23,999 nucleotides of DNA from Candidatus Methanophagales archaeon (GCA_021159475.1 JAGGRS010000054.1:1-23999); one strand, 5' to 3'; counted from the stretch's first letter, positions 7,698 through 21,269 are shown. Made by a program: numbers and translations. The notes: a model not told the origin generated them from the sequence alone.

Positions 7698-8297
7698 CTA
7701 TACAATAGTCTTTGCCCATTCTATCACGTTCTGTATTATCTTCAACCCGGTAGGGAACGTCAGGATAGATTCTGGATGGAATTGCACACCCTCTATCGGC
7801 AGGCGCCTGTGGCGAACGCCCATGACTATATCACCGTTGGTAGTGGCGCTAACTTCCAGACTCGCCGGTATGACCTTACCAATTAGGGAGTGATACCTGC
7901 CACCCATGAACGGGTTCGGTATACCCCTGTATATCGTCTTACCGTCATGCCGAATCGGGGATTGCTTACCATGACATGGATGAGCTAAAAGACCCAGTTC
8001 ACCACCAAAGAATTCTATTAGCGCTTGATGCCCCAGACAGATACCAAATATGGGGTAGCGCCTGTGGTATCGTTCAATCACCTCGAGCAGATTGCCCGCA
8101 TTAGCCGGTATTGAAGGACCGGGCGATAGCACAATCAAGTCCGGCTCCACATCCTCTATTATGTCCACATCCAGTCTGTTCCGATATACAATCACCTCAC
8201 AATTGAATCTCCGGAAATAATCCACGAGATTGAATGTGAAGGAATCGTAGTTATCAACCATGAATATCCTGAGCCTCTTCTCCTTCTCCATCTTCAA
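7698..8297 (-). CDS. trpG: Anthranilate synthase component II (glutamine amidotransferase)
   Basis: Supplies ammonia from glutamine to TrpE for anthranilate synthesis, the first step of tryptophan synthesis from chorismate. Seen: 199 residues. DNYDSFTFNLVDYF (15-28) typical of TrpG/PabA, oxyanion strand SPGPSIP, nucleophile C87 in GICLGHQ, and H174 and E176 in HPES, so the catalytic triad is complete. The start at 8297 is supported by GGGAGGGAT about six bases upstream. It overlaps the end of trpE by 44 nt, which implies translational coupling. TrpG and PabA are hard to tell apart by sequence; pairing with the upstream trpE decides for TrpG. Confidence 0.92.
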   Translation of the reverse strand: MKMEKEKRLRIFMVDNYDSFTFNLVDYFRRFNCEVIVYRNRLDVDIIEDVEPDLIVLSPGPSIPANAGNLLEVIERYHRRYPIFGICLGHQALIEFFGGELGLLAHPCHGKQSPIRHDGKTIYRGIPNPFMGGRYHSLIGKVIPASLEVSATTNGDIVMGVRHRRLPIEGVQFHPESILTFPTGLKIIQNVIEWAKTIV

Positions 8298-9816
8298 TCC
8301 CTCCCGTATCCTCTATGATTTTGAAGAATGCTCTGCCCTTGTTCATCGTCTCTCTCCACTCGCTCTCCGGCTGCGAATCATACAGTATCGTGGCACCGAC
8401 GCGAATCTCTGCAATGCCATCCCTTATATACGCGGTTCTGATAATGATACCGAAATCCAGATTGCCGGAGAATGTGATGTAGCCGACGTTACCGCCATAA
8501 TAACCCCTTCTTTTGTGCTCAAATCGCTCAATCAGGTTCATTGCCGCTATTTTTGGCGCGCCGGTAAGCGTTCCTGCATTTAATGACACGATGAAGGCAT
8601 CAAAGGGCTCGAATTTGGCAGTATCCAGCATGCCCTCTACATGCGCCACCGTATGCATCACAGCCGAGTATTTCTCCACGAACCGGTAGTCCCGAACTTC
8701 CACGCCCGGCTTACAGACCCTCGCAATGTCGTTCCGTGCTAAATCAATCAGCATATCGAGTTCTGATTTCTCCTTCCGGGAATTCAAGAGCTGCATCATC
8801 TTCTCATAGTCCTCTATCGGATTCTCACCCCTCTCAATGGTGCCGGAAATTGGTCTCGTCTGAACCACTCCGTGCTCCACACGGAGGAACATCTCGGGCG
8901 AGGCGCCCACGAGGCACTCATCGCCGAAATTGACGTAGAATAAATACGGTGAGGGGTTTATCGTGCGGAATTTGCGGTATATCTCAATTGGCGCTTTGCT
9001 GACCTTGAAATATCGCGAATGCGAGAGCACAATCTCAAATATCTCACCCTTCCGCATCTCCTCCTTCGCTCTCTCCACCATCTCCTCATACTCCCGCTTC
9101 GTGACTATACCTCTCCTGACACTTCCCCTTACCCTCTCCCTTTTACTCCTGACCCTCTGCTCCCCCGCTTCCGCCGACCGCAACGCGAAATACTCATCAG
9201 CCGGGACATCAAAATCATGGAAATCGTATAATATTATCTCCGCATGCTCCTTGAGATGGTTGAAATAAACGATGAAGTCGGGCATGAAGAGATTGAAGTC
9301 CGGTATCCCCTCATCCTCATGAAGGTCCGCTATATCCTCGAATAGTCTGACGAAGTCGTAGGAGAATGCGCCATAGAGCCCCAAAAAAGGGTCTTCTGAT
9401 GCGAAGAAATCGAGAAAAGTCCTTATGACGTATGAGATATTCCGCTGCTTGAATCTCCTACCCTCCTCTACCACTCGGTTCTCACGCTCAACATAGCCCG
9501 TGATGGAGTCCTCACGCACTCTCAAATCGCTTGCATAACCGAAGAGTGATTCATCAAACAGTCTTAATATGTTCTTACCTCGCTTATTAAGCGCTATAAT
9601 CTCAAATCTTTCATCTTTACCCTTTAGTTGTAGTGGTGGGTCAATCAGAATAAGGCTCAATCGCCCATATATCGGCGCTATCTCCGCAGATTCCAATATG
9701 ATTCCCCGATTCTCCACCTTATCGAAGAAGGACTCAAACGAGCTGTAAGGGATATTCCTCGTTATCCGCCTGAATCGTTCGCCTCCTTTGCATGTTATAT
9801 ACTCCTCGTCTATCAT
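8254..9816 (-). CDS. trpE: Anthranilate synthase component I, TrpE(G)-type
   Basis: Makes anthranilate from chorismate with TrpG. Seen: about 520 residues. The N-terminal domain begins YITCKGGERF, then LIDPPL, GLYGAFSYD and MPDFIVYF. The C-terminal chorismate-binding domain has ASPEMFLR, RPISGTIERGENP, KSELDMLIDLARND, HTVAHVEG, LNAGTLTGAPKIAAM and RVGATILYDS. The N-terminal order and the ELDM variant resemble the bacterial TrpE(G) fusion type (Rhizobium, Azospirillum) rather than ordinary archaeal TrpE, but here TrpG is a separate overlapping gene. The open frame extends to 9906, but a TATA box at 9851-9860 lies inside that extension and the extra residues are hydrophobic and unlike the family. 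The ATG at 9814-9816 is therefore preferred; ATG at 9834 is possible. Confidence 0.9.
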   Translation of the reverse strand: MIDEEYITCKGGERFRRITRNIPYSSFESFFDKVENRGIILESAEIAPIYGRLSLILIDPPLQLKGKDERFEIIALNKRGKNILRLFDESLFGYASDLRVREDSITGYVERENRVVEEGRRFKQRNISYVIRTFLDFFASEDPFLGLYGAFSYDFVRLFEDIADLHEDEGIPDFNLFMPDFIVYFNHLKEHAEIILYDFHDFDVPADEYFALRSAEAGEQRVRSKRERVRGSVRRGIVTKREYEEMVERAKEEMRKGEIFEIVLSHSRYFKVSKAPIEIYRKFRTINPSPYLFYVNFGDECLVGASPEMFLRVEHGVVQTRPISGTIERGENPIEDYEKMMQLLNSRKEKSELDMLIDLARNDIARVCKPGVEVRDYRFVEKYSAVMHTVAHVEGMLDTAKFEPFDAFIVSLNAGTLTGAPKIAAMNLIERFEHKRRGYYGGNVGYITFSGNLDFGIIIRTAYIRDGIAEIRVGATILYDSQPESEWRETMNKGRAFFKIIEDTGGIEDGEGEEAQDIHG

Positions 9817-10015
9817 ATCGCCATTACTGCACATTAATAATGCATATTGCACATATAAATACATAAGGCTAAATAATGAGCGAAACCAGTAAGGGATGAT
9901 TACCAATGATTATATCTATTTACAAATATCTGCTAATATTACTGCATATAATGTAAACTTTTTTCATCATAGCGAAAAATATATAACGTATATTATTGCA
10001 TTATAATGAACGAGG
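9817..10015. promoter_or_regulatory. trpE and regulator divergent control region with repeated TGCA boxes
   Basis: For trpE (minus) the TATA box ATTTATATG spans 9852-9860. For the regulator (plus) AAAATATATAA at about 9975-9985 is the TATA box, with start near 10007. TGCACAT occurs at 9828-9834 and 9848-9854, exactly 20 bp apart, and TGCATAT lies between at 9841-9847. TGCATATAATG (9943-9953) and TGCATTATAATG (9998-10009) lie on the regulator side. The boxes sit at the trpE TATA box, at its start site and at the regulator start site, as expected for repressor operators. Confidence 0.5.
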
Positions 10016-10330
10016 ATGGAAATTTTGGAGAAGATATTCGGGAAGAGCACGCACGTCCAGGTAATACTCCTGTTTTATAACAACGGTGGCTACTTCAATA
10101 ATATCACAGGGCTTGCTAAGATGCTGGATAAGAGCCACGTGACGGTGAGGAAAGTCGTTTCTGACCTCATAGAGGCGGGTATATTGAGCGAAATGACGAT
10201 AGGGAAGTCCCGCGTGATAAAGATAAATGAGAACAGCCCCTATACCAGAGCACTATTCGATTTCATCCATTCCATGTGCAATATAAAGAAGACCAGGAGC
10301 ATAGATGAGATAATAAAAGCAAGGTCGTGA
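10016..10330 (+). CDS. Small winged helix-turn-helix transcription regulator
   Basis: Seen: 104 residues. Helix-turn-helix segment about 29-62: ITGLAKMLDKSHVTVRKVV then DLIEAGIL, followed by a short wing (EMTIGKSRVIKINE) and a C-terminal helix that may dimerise. This is the MarR/ArsR-like winged-helix layout of many archaeal regulators. There is no ligand domain, so any effector would be bound by this small protein or a partner. The ATG at 10016 sits only a few bases from the predicted transcription start, so the mRNA is probably leaderless or nearly so. It is divergent from trpE with shared TGCA-type boxes between, which suggests that it controls itself and perhaps trpEG. I cannot name a family member. 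Confidence 0.75.
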   Translation: MEILEKIFGKSTHVQVILLFYNNGGYFNNITGLAKMLDKSHVTVRKVVSDLIEAGILSEMTIGKSRVIKINENSPYTRALFDFIHSMCNIKKTRSIDEIIKARS

Positions 10331-10337
10331 TATAATA

Positions 10338-10369
10338 CCTTTTTAAAAAATAAAAAAAGAGGAAAAAGG
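10338..10369. terminator. Bidirectional terminator between the regulator and TRAM genes
   Basis: CCTTTTT (10338-10344) and AAAAAGG (10363-10369) form a 7 bp inverted repeat around a run of A. On the plus strand this gives an oligo-T stop just after the regulator. On the minus strand it gives long T runs just after the TRAM gene. Oligo-T alone is enough for archaeal termination. Confidence 0.5.
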
Positions 10370-10395
10370 ATTATAAACGGAAGTGTAACCGAATT

Positions 10396-10611
10396 CTATT
10401 CAGGTACAACTTCTCCAAATCCGACTCGTCTCGATACCTTCGATATTCGGACTCTCACGTTATCTCCCTTCTTCGTGTTCGGTACAAACACGACGAATCC
10501 TTCCACACGTGCTATGCCATCGCCTTCTCTTCCTACATCCTCTATCTTCACATCGTAGACCTCACCCACACTTACAGGTGAGCTCGGTCCTCTTCTTTCC
10601 CTATATTCCAT
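10396..10611 (-). CDS. Stand-alone TRAM domain RNA-binding protein
   Basis: Seen: 71 residues, nearly all one TRAM domain: VGEVYDVKIEDVGREGDGIA (15-34), then VEGFVVFVPNTKKGDNVRVR and a last strand ending FGEVVPE. Known: TRAM is a small beta-barrel RNA-binding fold. Single-domain TRAM proteins are abundant in euryarchaea, and the Methanosarcina/Methanolobus ones act as RNA chaperones that resemble bacterial cold-shock proteins. The start is firm: AGGAGGT lies seven bases before the ATG, the best ribosome binding site in the window. The gene has its own promoter and sits where fusA would usually follow rps7. Confidence 0.92.
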   Translation of the reverse strand: MEYRERRGPSSPVSVGEVYDVKIEDVGREGDGIARVEGFVVFVPNTKKGDNVRVRISKVSRRVGFGEVVPE

Positions 10612-10705
10612 ACCTAAAACCTCCTTTTTATTCGATACCTTTCTGGTATCATCTTCTAATATATCTCATATACATATAAACTTATTATGCTTAGTTACTA
10701 CTTAC
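10612..10705 (-). promoter_or_regulatory. TRAM gene promoter and leader with a small hairpin
   Basis: On the minus strand GTTTATATGTATATG (about 10663-10678) is a TATA box, which puts the start near 10648. GATACC (10634-10639) and GGTATC (10645-10650) make a perfect 6 bp stem with a 5-base loop at the expected 5' end of the transcript. AGGAGGT follows close to the ATG. Confidence 0.5.
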
Positions 10706-11284
10706 TCACCGTGCCGCTTTTGCTATCCGCTCCTTCTCCTCCTTCTTGCTTATCGAGTAGCATTTGGCATTCCTCGCCGCGTTGATTATCTCATCGGCAA
10801 GGCACCGCTCTATACTCCTCTTGCTCCTGAATGCGCATCGCTGCGCACCCTGTGCTATGAACAGCAGTGCCTGGTCCACCTTACGCTGTGAGGTCACATC
10901 CACGGGCTTTGGAACCAGAATGCCGCCGAATCGCAATCTAATCGTGTCCTCTCTGGGTCCCGCATTTTGAATGGCATCCACAAGCAACTGAACCGGATTC
11001 TGCTTTGTATCCTGGTATATCAGTTCAAAAGCGTTCTTTACTATCTTGTATGCCTTCAATTTCTTGCCCGTGTTCTTACCCGTCCTCATCAATTTGTTGA
11101 TCAAGCGTTCCACCACGCAGACCTTCGCCTGCTCGAACTGCTGCTTCGCATGCCTGCCACCCGTATGTAAAGCAGAAACTGGCTGGAGCGATATATGCCG
11201 CTGCACACCTATATCCGTTATCTCCACTTCCTTTATATCCCATTTATCAAATATCTTATCAAATTGCATCTTATACGCCAACAC
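10706..11284 (-). CDS. rps7: 30S ribosomal protein uS7
   Basis: Binds the 3' major domain of 16S rRNA and nucleates head assembly. Seen: 192 residues, the archaeal length class. FDKWDIKEVEI near the start, GGRHAKQQFEQAKVCVVERL, NAFELIYQDTKQNPVQ, a segment with PREDTIRLRFGG and the C-terminal SIERCLADEIINAARN, all typical of archaeal S7. The GTG start at 11282-11284 overlaps the rps12 stop by one base (TAGTG), a sign of coupled translation, with AAGGTAGT upstream. ATG at 11267-11269 is an alternative. It is the last gene of the long transcription cluster; fusA and tuf, which usually follow, are absent. Confidence 0.96.
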   Translation of the reverse strand: MLAYKMQFDKIFDKWDIKEVEITDIGVQRHISLQPVSALHTGGRHAKQQFEQAKVCVVERLINKLMRTGKNTGKKLKAYKIVKNAFELIYQDTKQNPVQLLVDAIQNAGPREDTIRLRFGGILVPKPVDVTSQRKVDQALLFIAQGAQRCAFRSKRSIERCLADEIINAARNAKCYSISKKEEKERIAKAAR

Positions 11285-11712
11285 TACCTGACTACCTTCT
11301 CTTTCCTACCCTTTACCAGTTCATTCAGTGATATACCGGCTACCGCCACCACCTTGAATCTCACGCCTGAGAGGTCACCGTATGACCTCCCCTTCCTGCC
11401 ACCCATTCCGACTATCAGAACCTCGTCATGCTCATCTATGAACTTTATAGCGCCATCGCCGGGGCAAAATGCCGTCACCTGCTTTCCGTTCTTGATCAAC
11501 TGGACACGAACACACTTCCTTATAGCCGAGTTCGGCTGCTTCGCCTCTATTCCCACCTTCTCCAGCACGATCGCCCTCGCCATGTGCGCGCCTTCCAGCG
11601 GGTCCTTCTTCTTCTTAGACTGTAATGCCCGCCGTGCATACTTCGCATCACGCCAGCGGAACTTCTTCCTATCCTTCTTCGCCTTCCTCGCCGCGTATAA
11701 TCCTCTCCCCAT
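11284..11712 (-). CDS. rps12: 30S ribosomal protein uS12
   Basis: Part of the decoding centre of the small subunit. Seen: 142 residues, normal for archaea. Basic N-terminus ([20 protein letters not shown]), the universally conserved [10 protein letters not shown] (58-67) whose Lys contacts the decoding site, [11 protein letters not shown] (82-92) and [14 protein letters not shown]. It lies 53 nt after nusA with a TTTTATTTAG run at about 11750-11761 that might act as an internal TATA box. No good Shine-Dalgarno sequence is present before the ATG. It is directly followed by and coupled to rps7. Confidence 0.97.
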   Translation of the reverse strand: MGRGLYAARKAKKDRKKFRWRDAKYARRALQSKKKKDPLEGAHMARAIVLEKVGIEAKQPNSAIRKCVRVQLIKNGKQVTAFCPGDGAIKFIDEHDEVLIVGMGGRKGRSYGDLSGVRFKVVAVAGISLNELVKGRKEKVVR

Positions 11713-11765
11713 CTGTCTATAATTTTATATTAACCTTGATGATGTGCAACTAAATAAAACTCACT

Positions 11766-12187
11766 TCATTTTATTATCACATTATCTATGTTCTGATTCC
11801 TCTTCACCAGTAATTTCACCCTCTTTATCTTCTCACCGTTCTTTCCTATTGCGATACCTTTGTCCTTGCTCGGGACCTCCACGTATGCATAGCATTTGTT
11901 ATCCTTCGTCGTTAGCAGTTCCACGCTCTTCACCACTGCCGGGCGCAGCAGATTCTCTATGAATTCTTTTATATCCGAAGAATGCTCCACAACTTCAATC
12001 TTCTTCTTCAATAGCTTCTTCACCTTGTTTATGTTTGAGCCGCCTTTACCGATAGCCAACCCCATATCGCCCTTCTTCACCACCATTATCACCCTGTCAT
12101 TGTCCAGAATACAGTCCTTGACATCCGCACCTGTGAGACTCTCGAATATGCCTATATATCTTATCCCTTCGGTATCGAGCTTAACTG

Positions 12188-12191
<4 letters not shown>
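11766..12191 (-). CDS. nusA: NusA-like KH-domain transcription factor
   Basis: Seen: 141 residues containing only two KH domains, as in archaeal NusA: GxxG loops GKGG (48-51) and GKNG (116-119), with VKLLVKRNQNI at the C-terminus. The N-terminal RNA polymerase-binding domain and the S1 domain of bacterial NusA are absent, which is normal in archaea. Known: it binds RNA and is thought to act in transcription elongation or termination and in rRNA synthesis. It overlaps the end of rpl30e by 4 nt (ATGA), and its place between rpl30e and rps12 is the classical archaeal order. Confidence 0.95.
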
Positions 12192-17045
<4,854 letters not shown>

Positions 17046-17046
17046 C

Positions 17047-20000
17047 TCAGACCGCTTCCTCCAGTATCAATCTCGGTGCGATACACATCGCCTTCATCTC
17101 ATCAAGTAGTAATTTGAATGCGTAACTCATCTCCACGGGGTATATATCGGTATCAGAGCCGCAGTTGGGGCAATATGCGGAGCCGGTCTTCGGATCGCGA
17201 CTCGCAATCATACCGCAATTACCGCACACCAGCTCAACAACTCTGTCCGATTCGTCCAATAACCGGTCCTTAAGCGATATCGCGGCACCATACCCGATGA
17301 GAACATCCCGCTCCATCTCACCGAACCGGAGTCCACCCTCTCTCGCTTTGCCCTCCGTCGGTTGCCTCGTCAATATCTGAACCGGTCCTCGCGCCCTCGC
17401 ATGCATCTTCGCTGATACGAGATGATACAGCTTCTGATAATACACGATACCGATAAATACATCAGCCTTTATCCTCTCTCCCGTCTTACCATCCCTCATC
17501 GCTTCCCTGCCGGTGGGCGAGAAGCCGAGGCGTTCGAGAGCAGCCCGCAGTTCGCTCTCAGGCTCTCCAGAGAATGCCGTGCCATCCACATACCGCCCCT
17601 CCATCGCTCCCACTTTACCGCCTATCATCTCCAATACGTGCCCCACGGTCATCCTTGAAGGGATAGCATGGGGATTTATAATCATATCGGGAATAATCCC
17701 GTCCTCGGTGAACGGCATGTCCTCGGGTGGCACGATGAGTCCGATGACGCCCTTCTGCCCGTGTCTGGATGCGAACTTATCCCCTATCTCGGGTATCTTC
17801 TGGTCGCGGACGGTGATCTTCGCCAGACGGCGATTACTGCTCGATTCCATGAGCACGACCGAGTCAACTATGCCACGCTCATTGGAACGAGTGCAGACGG
17901 AGGTATCTCTGCGTTCTAAGGGGCTTAATAGCTCCGTAGTCTCCTCTAAGAACCGCGGCGGGCTCGTCTTGCCTATCAGGACGTCATTCGGCGCCACTTC
18001 CACCTCCGAATTTATTATACCGCTATCGTCCAGCTGGCTGTAGGCTTCATGACTCCTCACGCCCGCTATCTCCGTCCCCGGTATCTCAAACCTGTCCTCC
18101 TCACCGCCCGGGTATCTCCGCTCCTCGCCCTCGTAAGTCCTGAAGAAGTGACTCCTGCCCAGACCGCGATCCACTGCCGCACGATTCAATATCAACGCAT
18201 CTTCCATATTATAACCCTCATAGCTCAGCACAGCGACGACGAAATTCTGACCCGCAGGTCTCTTACCACGTAAGATAAGTTCCGCAGTCCTCGTATTCAC
18301 TATCGGCTTCTGTGGATAATGCAGTATATGCATTCTGGTATCGGTGCGGGTCCTGTAATTGGCAGCGGGAATGCCAAGCGACTGTTTCAGCATAGCGCAG
18401 CCCATTGTGTTACGGGGTGATGAATTATGGTCGGGATAGGGTATGAGACCGGCAACGATACCCAGAATCAACGACGGGTCAATCTCCAGATGCGTGTAGC
18501 CCGCACCGCTTCTCAAGTCCTCTTCATTCATTGCAATCAGTGCGTTCTCCTCCTCTTCCGCATCTAAATACTCCACCACTCCTTCCCTCACCAGGTCCTC
18601 AAACTCTATCTCACCGCTCTTCAATTTCTCTATATGCGAATCCGTGACCAGGGGTTTACCATCCTCAACGATTATCAACGGTCTCCTCGCTCTACCACGG
18701 TCCGAATTTATGATTATATCCCGCCTATCGCGGTAATGAGCTATGTTCAACTGTGTAGAGAGCTCACCCCGTCTCCTCATTTGCCGCACCGCATCCACAA
18801 ATCGCTCAGGCTCGGTGACAAACCCTATGAAATCGCCGTTCACGAATACGCGAGTCCTGGTCCTGGCATCAATATCAAGGGAACGAGCCGGCGGTATGAT
18901 ACCGAGTGAATACAATATATCTTTAAAACTATCGGGCTCTACTCCCACTGTTAGCTCAACCATCTGTGAGAAATTCTTGACCAACCCGCAATTGGGACCC
19001 TCGGGCGTCTCGGTGGGGCAGACCTTACCCCACTGCGTTGGATGGAGGTCACGGGCTTCAAAATGCGGCTGCGCTCTCGACAGTGGTGATATTATGCGCC
19101 TGAGATGACTGAGCGTGGCGATATAATTGCTCCTCTCCAGTAACTGCGATACGCCCGCTCTACCACCCACCCAGTTCCCGGTCGCTAATGCATGCAGTAA
19201 CCGCTCGGTGAGCACATCAGACCGAATAGCAGTTGCGAGCTTCAATTCCCGGCTTCGCATATTCGCACGCTCCAGTTGATACCGCATATCCTTTACCAAT
19301 CTGGTGAAAGAGACCCTGAACAGGTCCTCCATCAGGTCGCCCGCGAGTTTCAGCCGCTTATTTGCGTAATGGTCCTTGTCATCCTCGCCACGCCGCCCCA
19401 GGTAGAGTTCATAGCACGCCTCTGCCATCCTGCCCAGGAAATGCGCCTTTGCAATCCGGTCGTCGAGATGTGGCAGGAAGTAGCGGTCAATGATGTAGTT
19501 CACGCGCCTCTCCCTGAATTCACGCGCCTGCGCTGGTGCGACTCTCCGCCCCAGTATCTCTATCGCCTCTTCCTGCGTCTTCACATCGCACTCTTCTATG
19601 TTCTCCCTGATATACTTCTCTATCTGCGGGTCATCAGAGACCGCCTTTACTATCGCCTCTTCGCCCTCAAGTCCGAGCGCACGCAGGAGCGTTACGAAGT
19701 TCACCTTCCGTGGCACCGCGGGGAATGAGACCTCAAGTATCCCTTTCCTGTTTATCTCCACCCTGATTGGGACTCTGAACCCGTGTTTAAGTGAGAATAC
19801 CTTGGCGACAACGGTCTTAGTGCCGTATCTCTCCTCAAAATTGACGAATATCCTGTTCGGAGCGAGGTCTTCAAGCGTGATTATCACATGCTCGGAGCCA
19901 TTTATGATGAAATAGCCACCGGGGTCGAGCGGGTCTTCGCCAACCGTTATCAGTTCGTCGTCTGAGAGCCCATAGAGATTGCACTTCCTTGATTTCACCA

Positions 20001-20388
20001 TTATAGGAAGCTCACCGATCTCCACCTCCTCCTCTTCTCCCTCAGGCTCCTCGTCCCCGTTCTCGTATCGCTTCACCAGTTGCATTCCGAGATACACGGG
20101 TGCTGCGTAGTTCAAATTCCGTAACCGAGCCTGTGCGGGGAATATTGTCTCATAAGAACCGTCCGCTTCCCTCGACTTCGGAGTGTCAACCCTTATCCTG
20201 CCGAACTTCACGTTCAGCTTATACTTACCCCGCTCATCTTCGCCACTGATCGCGGTTTCTATGCCTGATTGCTCATCTATTATGTTCTGCATACCCACTT
20301 CAAGGAAGTAATTAAAGGAATCGAGCTGATGCTGCGCTATCTTCTCACGTTTGAAATACGCCTTCGCAAGAACACTTCTATCCAGCAT
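17047..20388 (-). CDS. rpoB: RNA polymerase subunit B, unsplit (RpoB)
   Basis: Second-largest subunit. Seen: 1113 residues in one reading frame. N-terminal [20 protein letters not shown], then [20 protein letters not shown] (fork region), [74 protein letters not shown], and a C-terminal zinc ribbon (CGNCG then CPNCG). Known: methanogens, Archaeoglobus and halophiles usually have B split into B'' and B'; the unsplit form is found in Thermococcales, Thermoplasmatales and Crenarchaeota. GGGTGAG lies before the ATG. It is 51 nt after rpoH with a short GTAAGAATA-type repeat in the gap. Confidence 0.97.
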   Translation of the reverse strand: MLDRSVLAKAYFKREKIAQHQLDSFNYFLEVGMQNIIDEQSGIETAISGEDERGKYKLNVKFGRIRVDTPKSREADGSYETIFPAQARLRNLNYAAPVYLGMQLVKRYENGDEEPEGEEEEVEIGELPIMVKSRKCNLYGLSDDELITVGEDPLDPGGYFIINGSEHVIITLEDLAPNRIFVNFEERYGTKTVVAKVFSLKHGFRVPIRVEINRKGILEVSFPAVPRKVNFVTLLRALGLEGEEAIVKAVSDDPQIEKYIRENIEECDVKTQEEAIEILGRRVAPAQAREFRERRVNYIIDRYFLPHLDDRIAKAHFLGRMAEACYELYLGRRGEDDKDHYANKRLKLAGDLMEDLFRVSFTRLVKDMRYQLERANMRSRELKLATAIRSDVLTERLLHALATGNWVGGRAGVSQLLERSNYIATLSHLRRIISPLSRAQPHFEARDLHPTQWGKVCPTETPEGPNCGLVKNFSQMVELTVGVEPDSFKDILYSLGIIPPARSLDIDARTRTRVFVNGDFIGFVTEPERFVDAVRQMRRRGELSTQLNIAHYRDRRDIIINSDRGRARRPLIIVEDGKPLVTDSHIEKLKSGEIEFEDLVREGVVEYLDAEEEENALIAMNEEDLRSGAGYTHLEIDPSLILGIVAGLIPYPDHNSSPRNTMGCAMLKQSLGIPAANYRTRTDTRMHILHYPQKPIVNTRTAELILRGKRPAGQNFVVAVLSYEGYNMEDALILNRAAVDRGLGRSHFFRTYEGEERRYPGGEEDRFEIPGTEIAGVRSHEAYSQLDDSGIINSEVEVAPNDVLIGKTSPPRFLEETTELLSPLERRDTSVCTRSNERGIVDSVVLMESSSNRRLAKITVRDQKIPEIGDKFASRHGQKGVIGLIVPPEDMPFTEDGIIPDMIINPHAIPSRMTVGHVLEMIGGKVGAMEGRYVDGTAFSGEPESELRAALERLGFSPTGREAMRDGKTGERIKADVFIGIVYYQKLYHLVSAKMHARARGPVQILTRQPTEGKAREGGLRFGEMERDVLIGYGAAISLKDRLLDESDRVVELVCGNCGMIASRDPKTGSAYCPNCGSDTDIYPVEMSYAFKLLLDEMKAMCIAPRLILEEAV

Positions 20389-20439
20389 ATCTATTTCTAT
20401 CTCACCCCCTCACTTCTATTCTTACTTTTATTCTTACTC

Positions 20440-20694
20440 CTACTTCGTTACCAGCCGATAAAATAAAGTCTTTCCGGCTGTTCTGCTCTTCCTCGTTATC
20501 CTGACCACATCCCCCTCCCTCGCTTTTATCTCCCTTATCACGGGGTCGCTGGATTTTATCTTTGGTAATTGCTCCTTCTTTATCTTATACTTATTCAAAA
20601 GCTCCTCCACCTCTCGCTCGGTCATCACTTCGTGCAAGGGCACTAACTCATGTTCAAGTATCGAAACTTTCCCTCTCACCTTCCCCTTCTTCAT
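20440..20694 (-). CDS. rpoH: RNA polymerase subunit H (RPB5 C-terminal homologue)
   Basis: Small assembly subunit matching the C-terminal domain of eukaryotic Rpb5. Seen: 84 residues from the chosen ATG. ILEHELVPLHEVMTEREVEE, LPKIKSSDPV, and AREGDVVRITRKSRTAGKTL followed by FYRLVTK, all characteristic. The frame extends six codons further to a TTG at 20712, but that is only 12 nt from the mature end of the tRNA-Lys gene and leaves no room for a leader, so the ATG at 20692-20694 is preferred. The rpoH-rpoB-rpoA1-rpoA2 order is the standard archaeal one. Confidence 0.95.
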   Translation of the reverse strand: MKKGKVRGKVSILEHELVPLHEVMTEREVEELLNKYKIKKEQLPKIKSSDPVIREIKAREGDVVRITRKSRTAGKTLFYRLVTK

Positions 20695-20724
20695 CTTCGC
20701 TGTGCTATCCAATTTAATGGCTAA

Positions 20725-20798
20725 CGGGCTCGACGGGATTTGAACCCGCGACCGACGGGTTAAAAGCCCGCTGCTCTACCGTTCTGAGCTACGAGCCC
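20725..20798 (-). tRNA. tRNA-Lys (anticodon UUU)
   Basis: On the minus strand a full cloverleaf can be drawn: acceptor GGGCTCG with CGAGCCC, D-arm GCTC/GAGC, anticodon stem GCGGG/CCCGT (one G-T pair) with loop CTTTTAA (anticodon TTT), and T-arm GCGGG/CCCGT (one G-T pair) with loop TTCAAAT; discriminator G. CCA is not encoded. The first 23 bases of the tRNA are also the last seven codons and stop of pncC. Confidence 0.95.
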
Positions 20799-21264
20799 CT
20801 GATAATATATGCTCTCGTAACATCTTAAGTGCGGCATCCGCCGCCTTATGCTTGTTCCCCTCTCTATCCTCATGAAATATATAACGCTCATGATAGACGT
20901 TATCTCTTGTAGCCAGTGCTATATAAACCAATCCAACGGGCTTATCAGGTGTGCCCCCGGTTGGACCCGCGATGCCCGTGGTGGCGATGCCCACATCCGC
21001 GTGCAGCAGTCTCCTCACGCCCTCCGCCATCGCCCTCGCACATGCCGCACTCACCGCGCCCTCGCGCTCTATTATCTCATCAGGCACATGCAAAACCTCC
21101 TCCTTTACCTCGTTCGCATACGCGACCACACCTCCCCTGTAATAGTCCGAACTGCCCGGGACATTGGTTATTAAATGTGATAACAGACCGCCCGTGCACG
21201 ATTCCGCGGTGGAGATACTGAGCCCTCTCTCCCTCAGCACATCCCAGATTGATTCGCCCTCCAT
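20776..21264 (-). CDS. pncC: CinA C-terminal domain protein (nicotinamide mononucleotide deamidase-like)
   Basis: Seen: 162 residues, the size of the single-domain CinA_C/PncC family. STAESCTGGLLSHLITNVPG (18-37) with the conserved Ser-Cys-Thr-Gly-Gly loop, YANEVKEEVL, GAVSAACARAMAEGVR, and TTGIAGPTGGTPDKPVGLVY. Known: bacterial members deamidate NMN to nicotinic acid mononucleotide in pyridine nucleotide recycling; archaeal members are less studied. Odd: the C-terminal residues GARSSER and the stop codon are encoded by the 5' part of the tRNA-Lys gene on the same strand. It starts 5 nt after the PUA gene, so the two are probably co-transcribed. Confidence 0.88.
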   Translation of the reverse strand: MEGESIWDVLRERGLSISTAESCTGGLLSHLITNVPGSSDYYRGGVVAYANEVKEEVLHVPDEIIEREGAVSAACARAMAEGVRRLLHADVGIATTGIAGPTGGTPDKPVGLVYIALATRDNVYHERYIFHEDREGNKHKAADAALKMLREHILSGARSSER

Positions 21265-21269
21265 AATTC

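Noticed and set aside
20400..20440. Short tandem ATTCTTACT-type repeat between rpoH and rpoB
   Set aside because: Only two imperfect copies in a purine-rich ribosome binding region; no sign of a regulatory or mobile element.
20801..20812. TATA-like GCATATATTATC just before tRNA-Lys
   Set aside because: It is inside the pncC coding sequence and too close to the tRNA 5' end to place a start site upstream of it.
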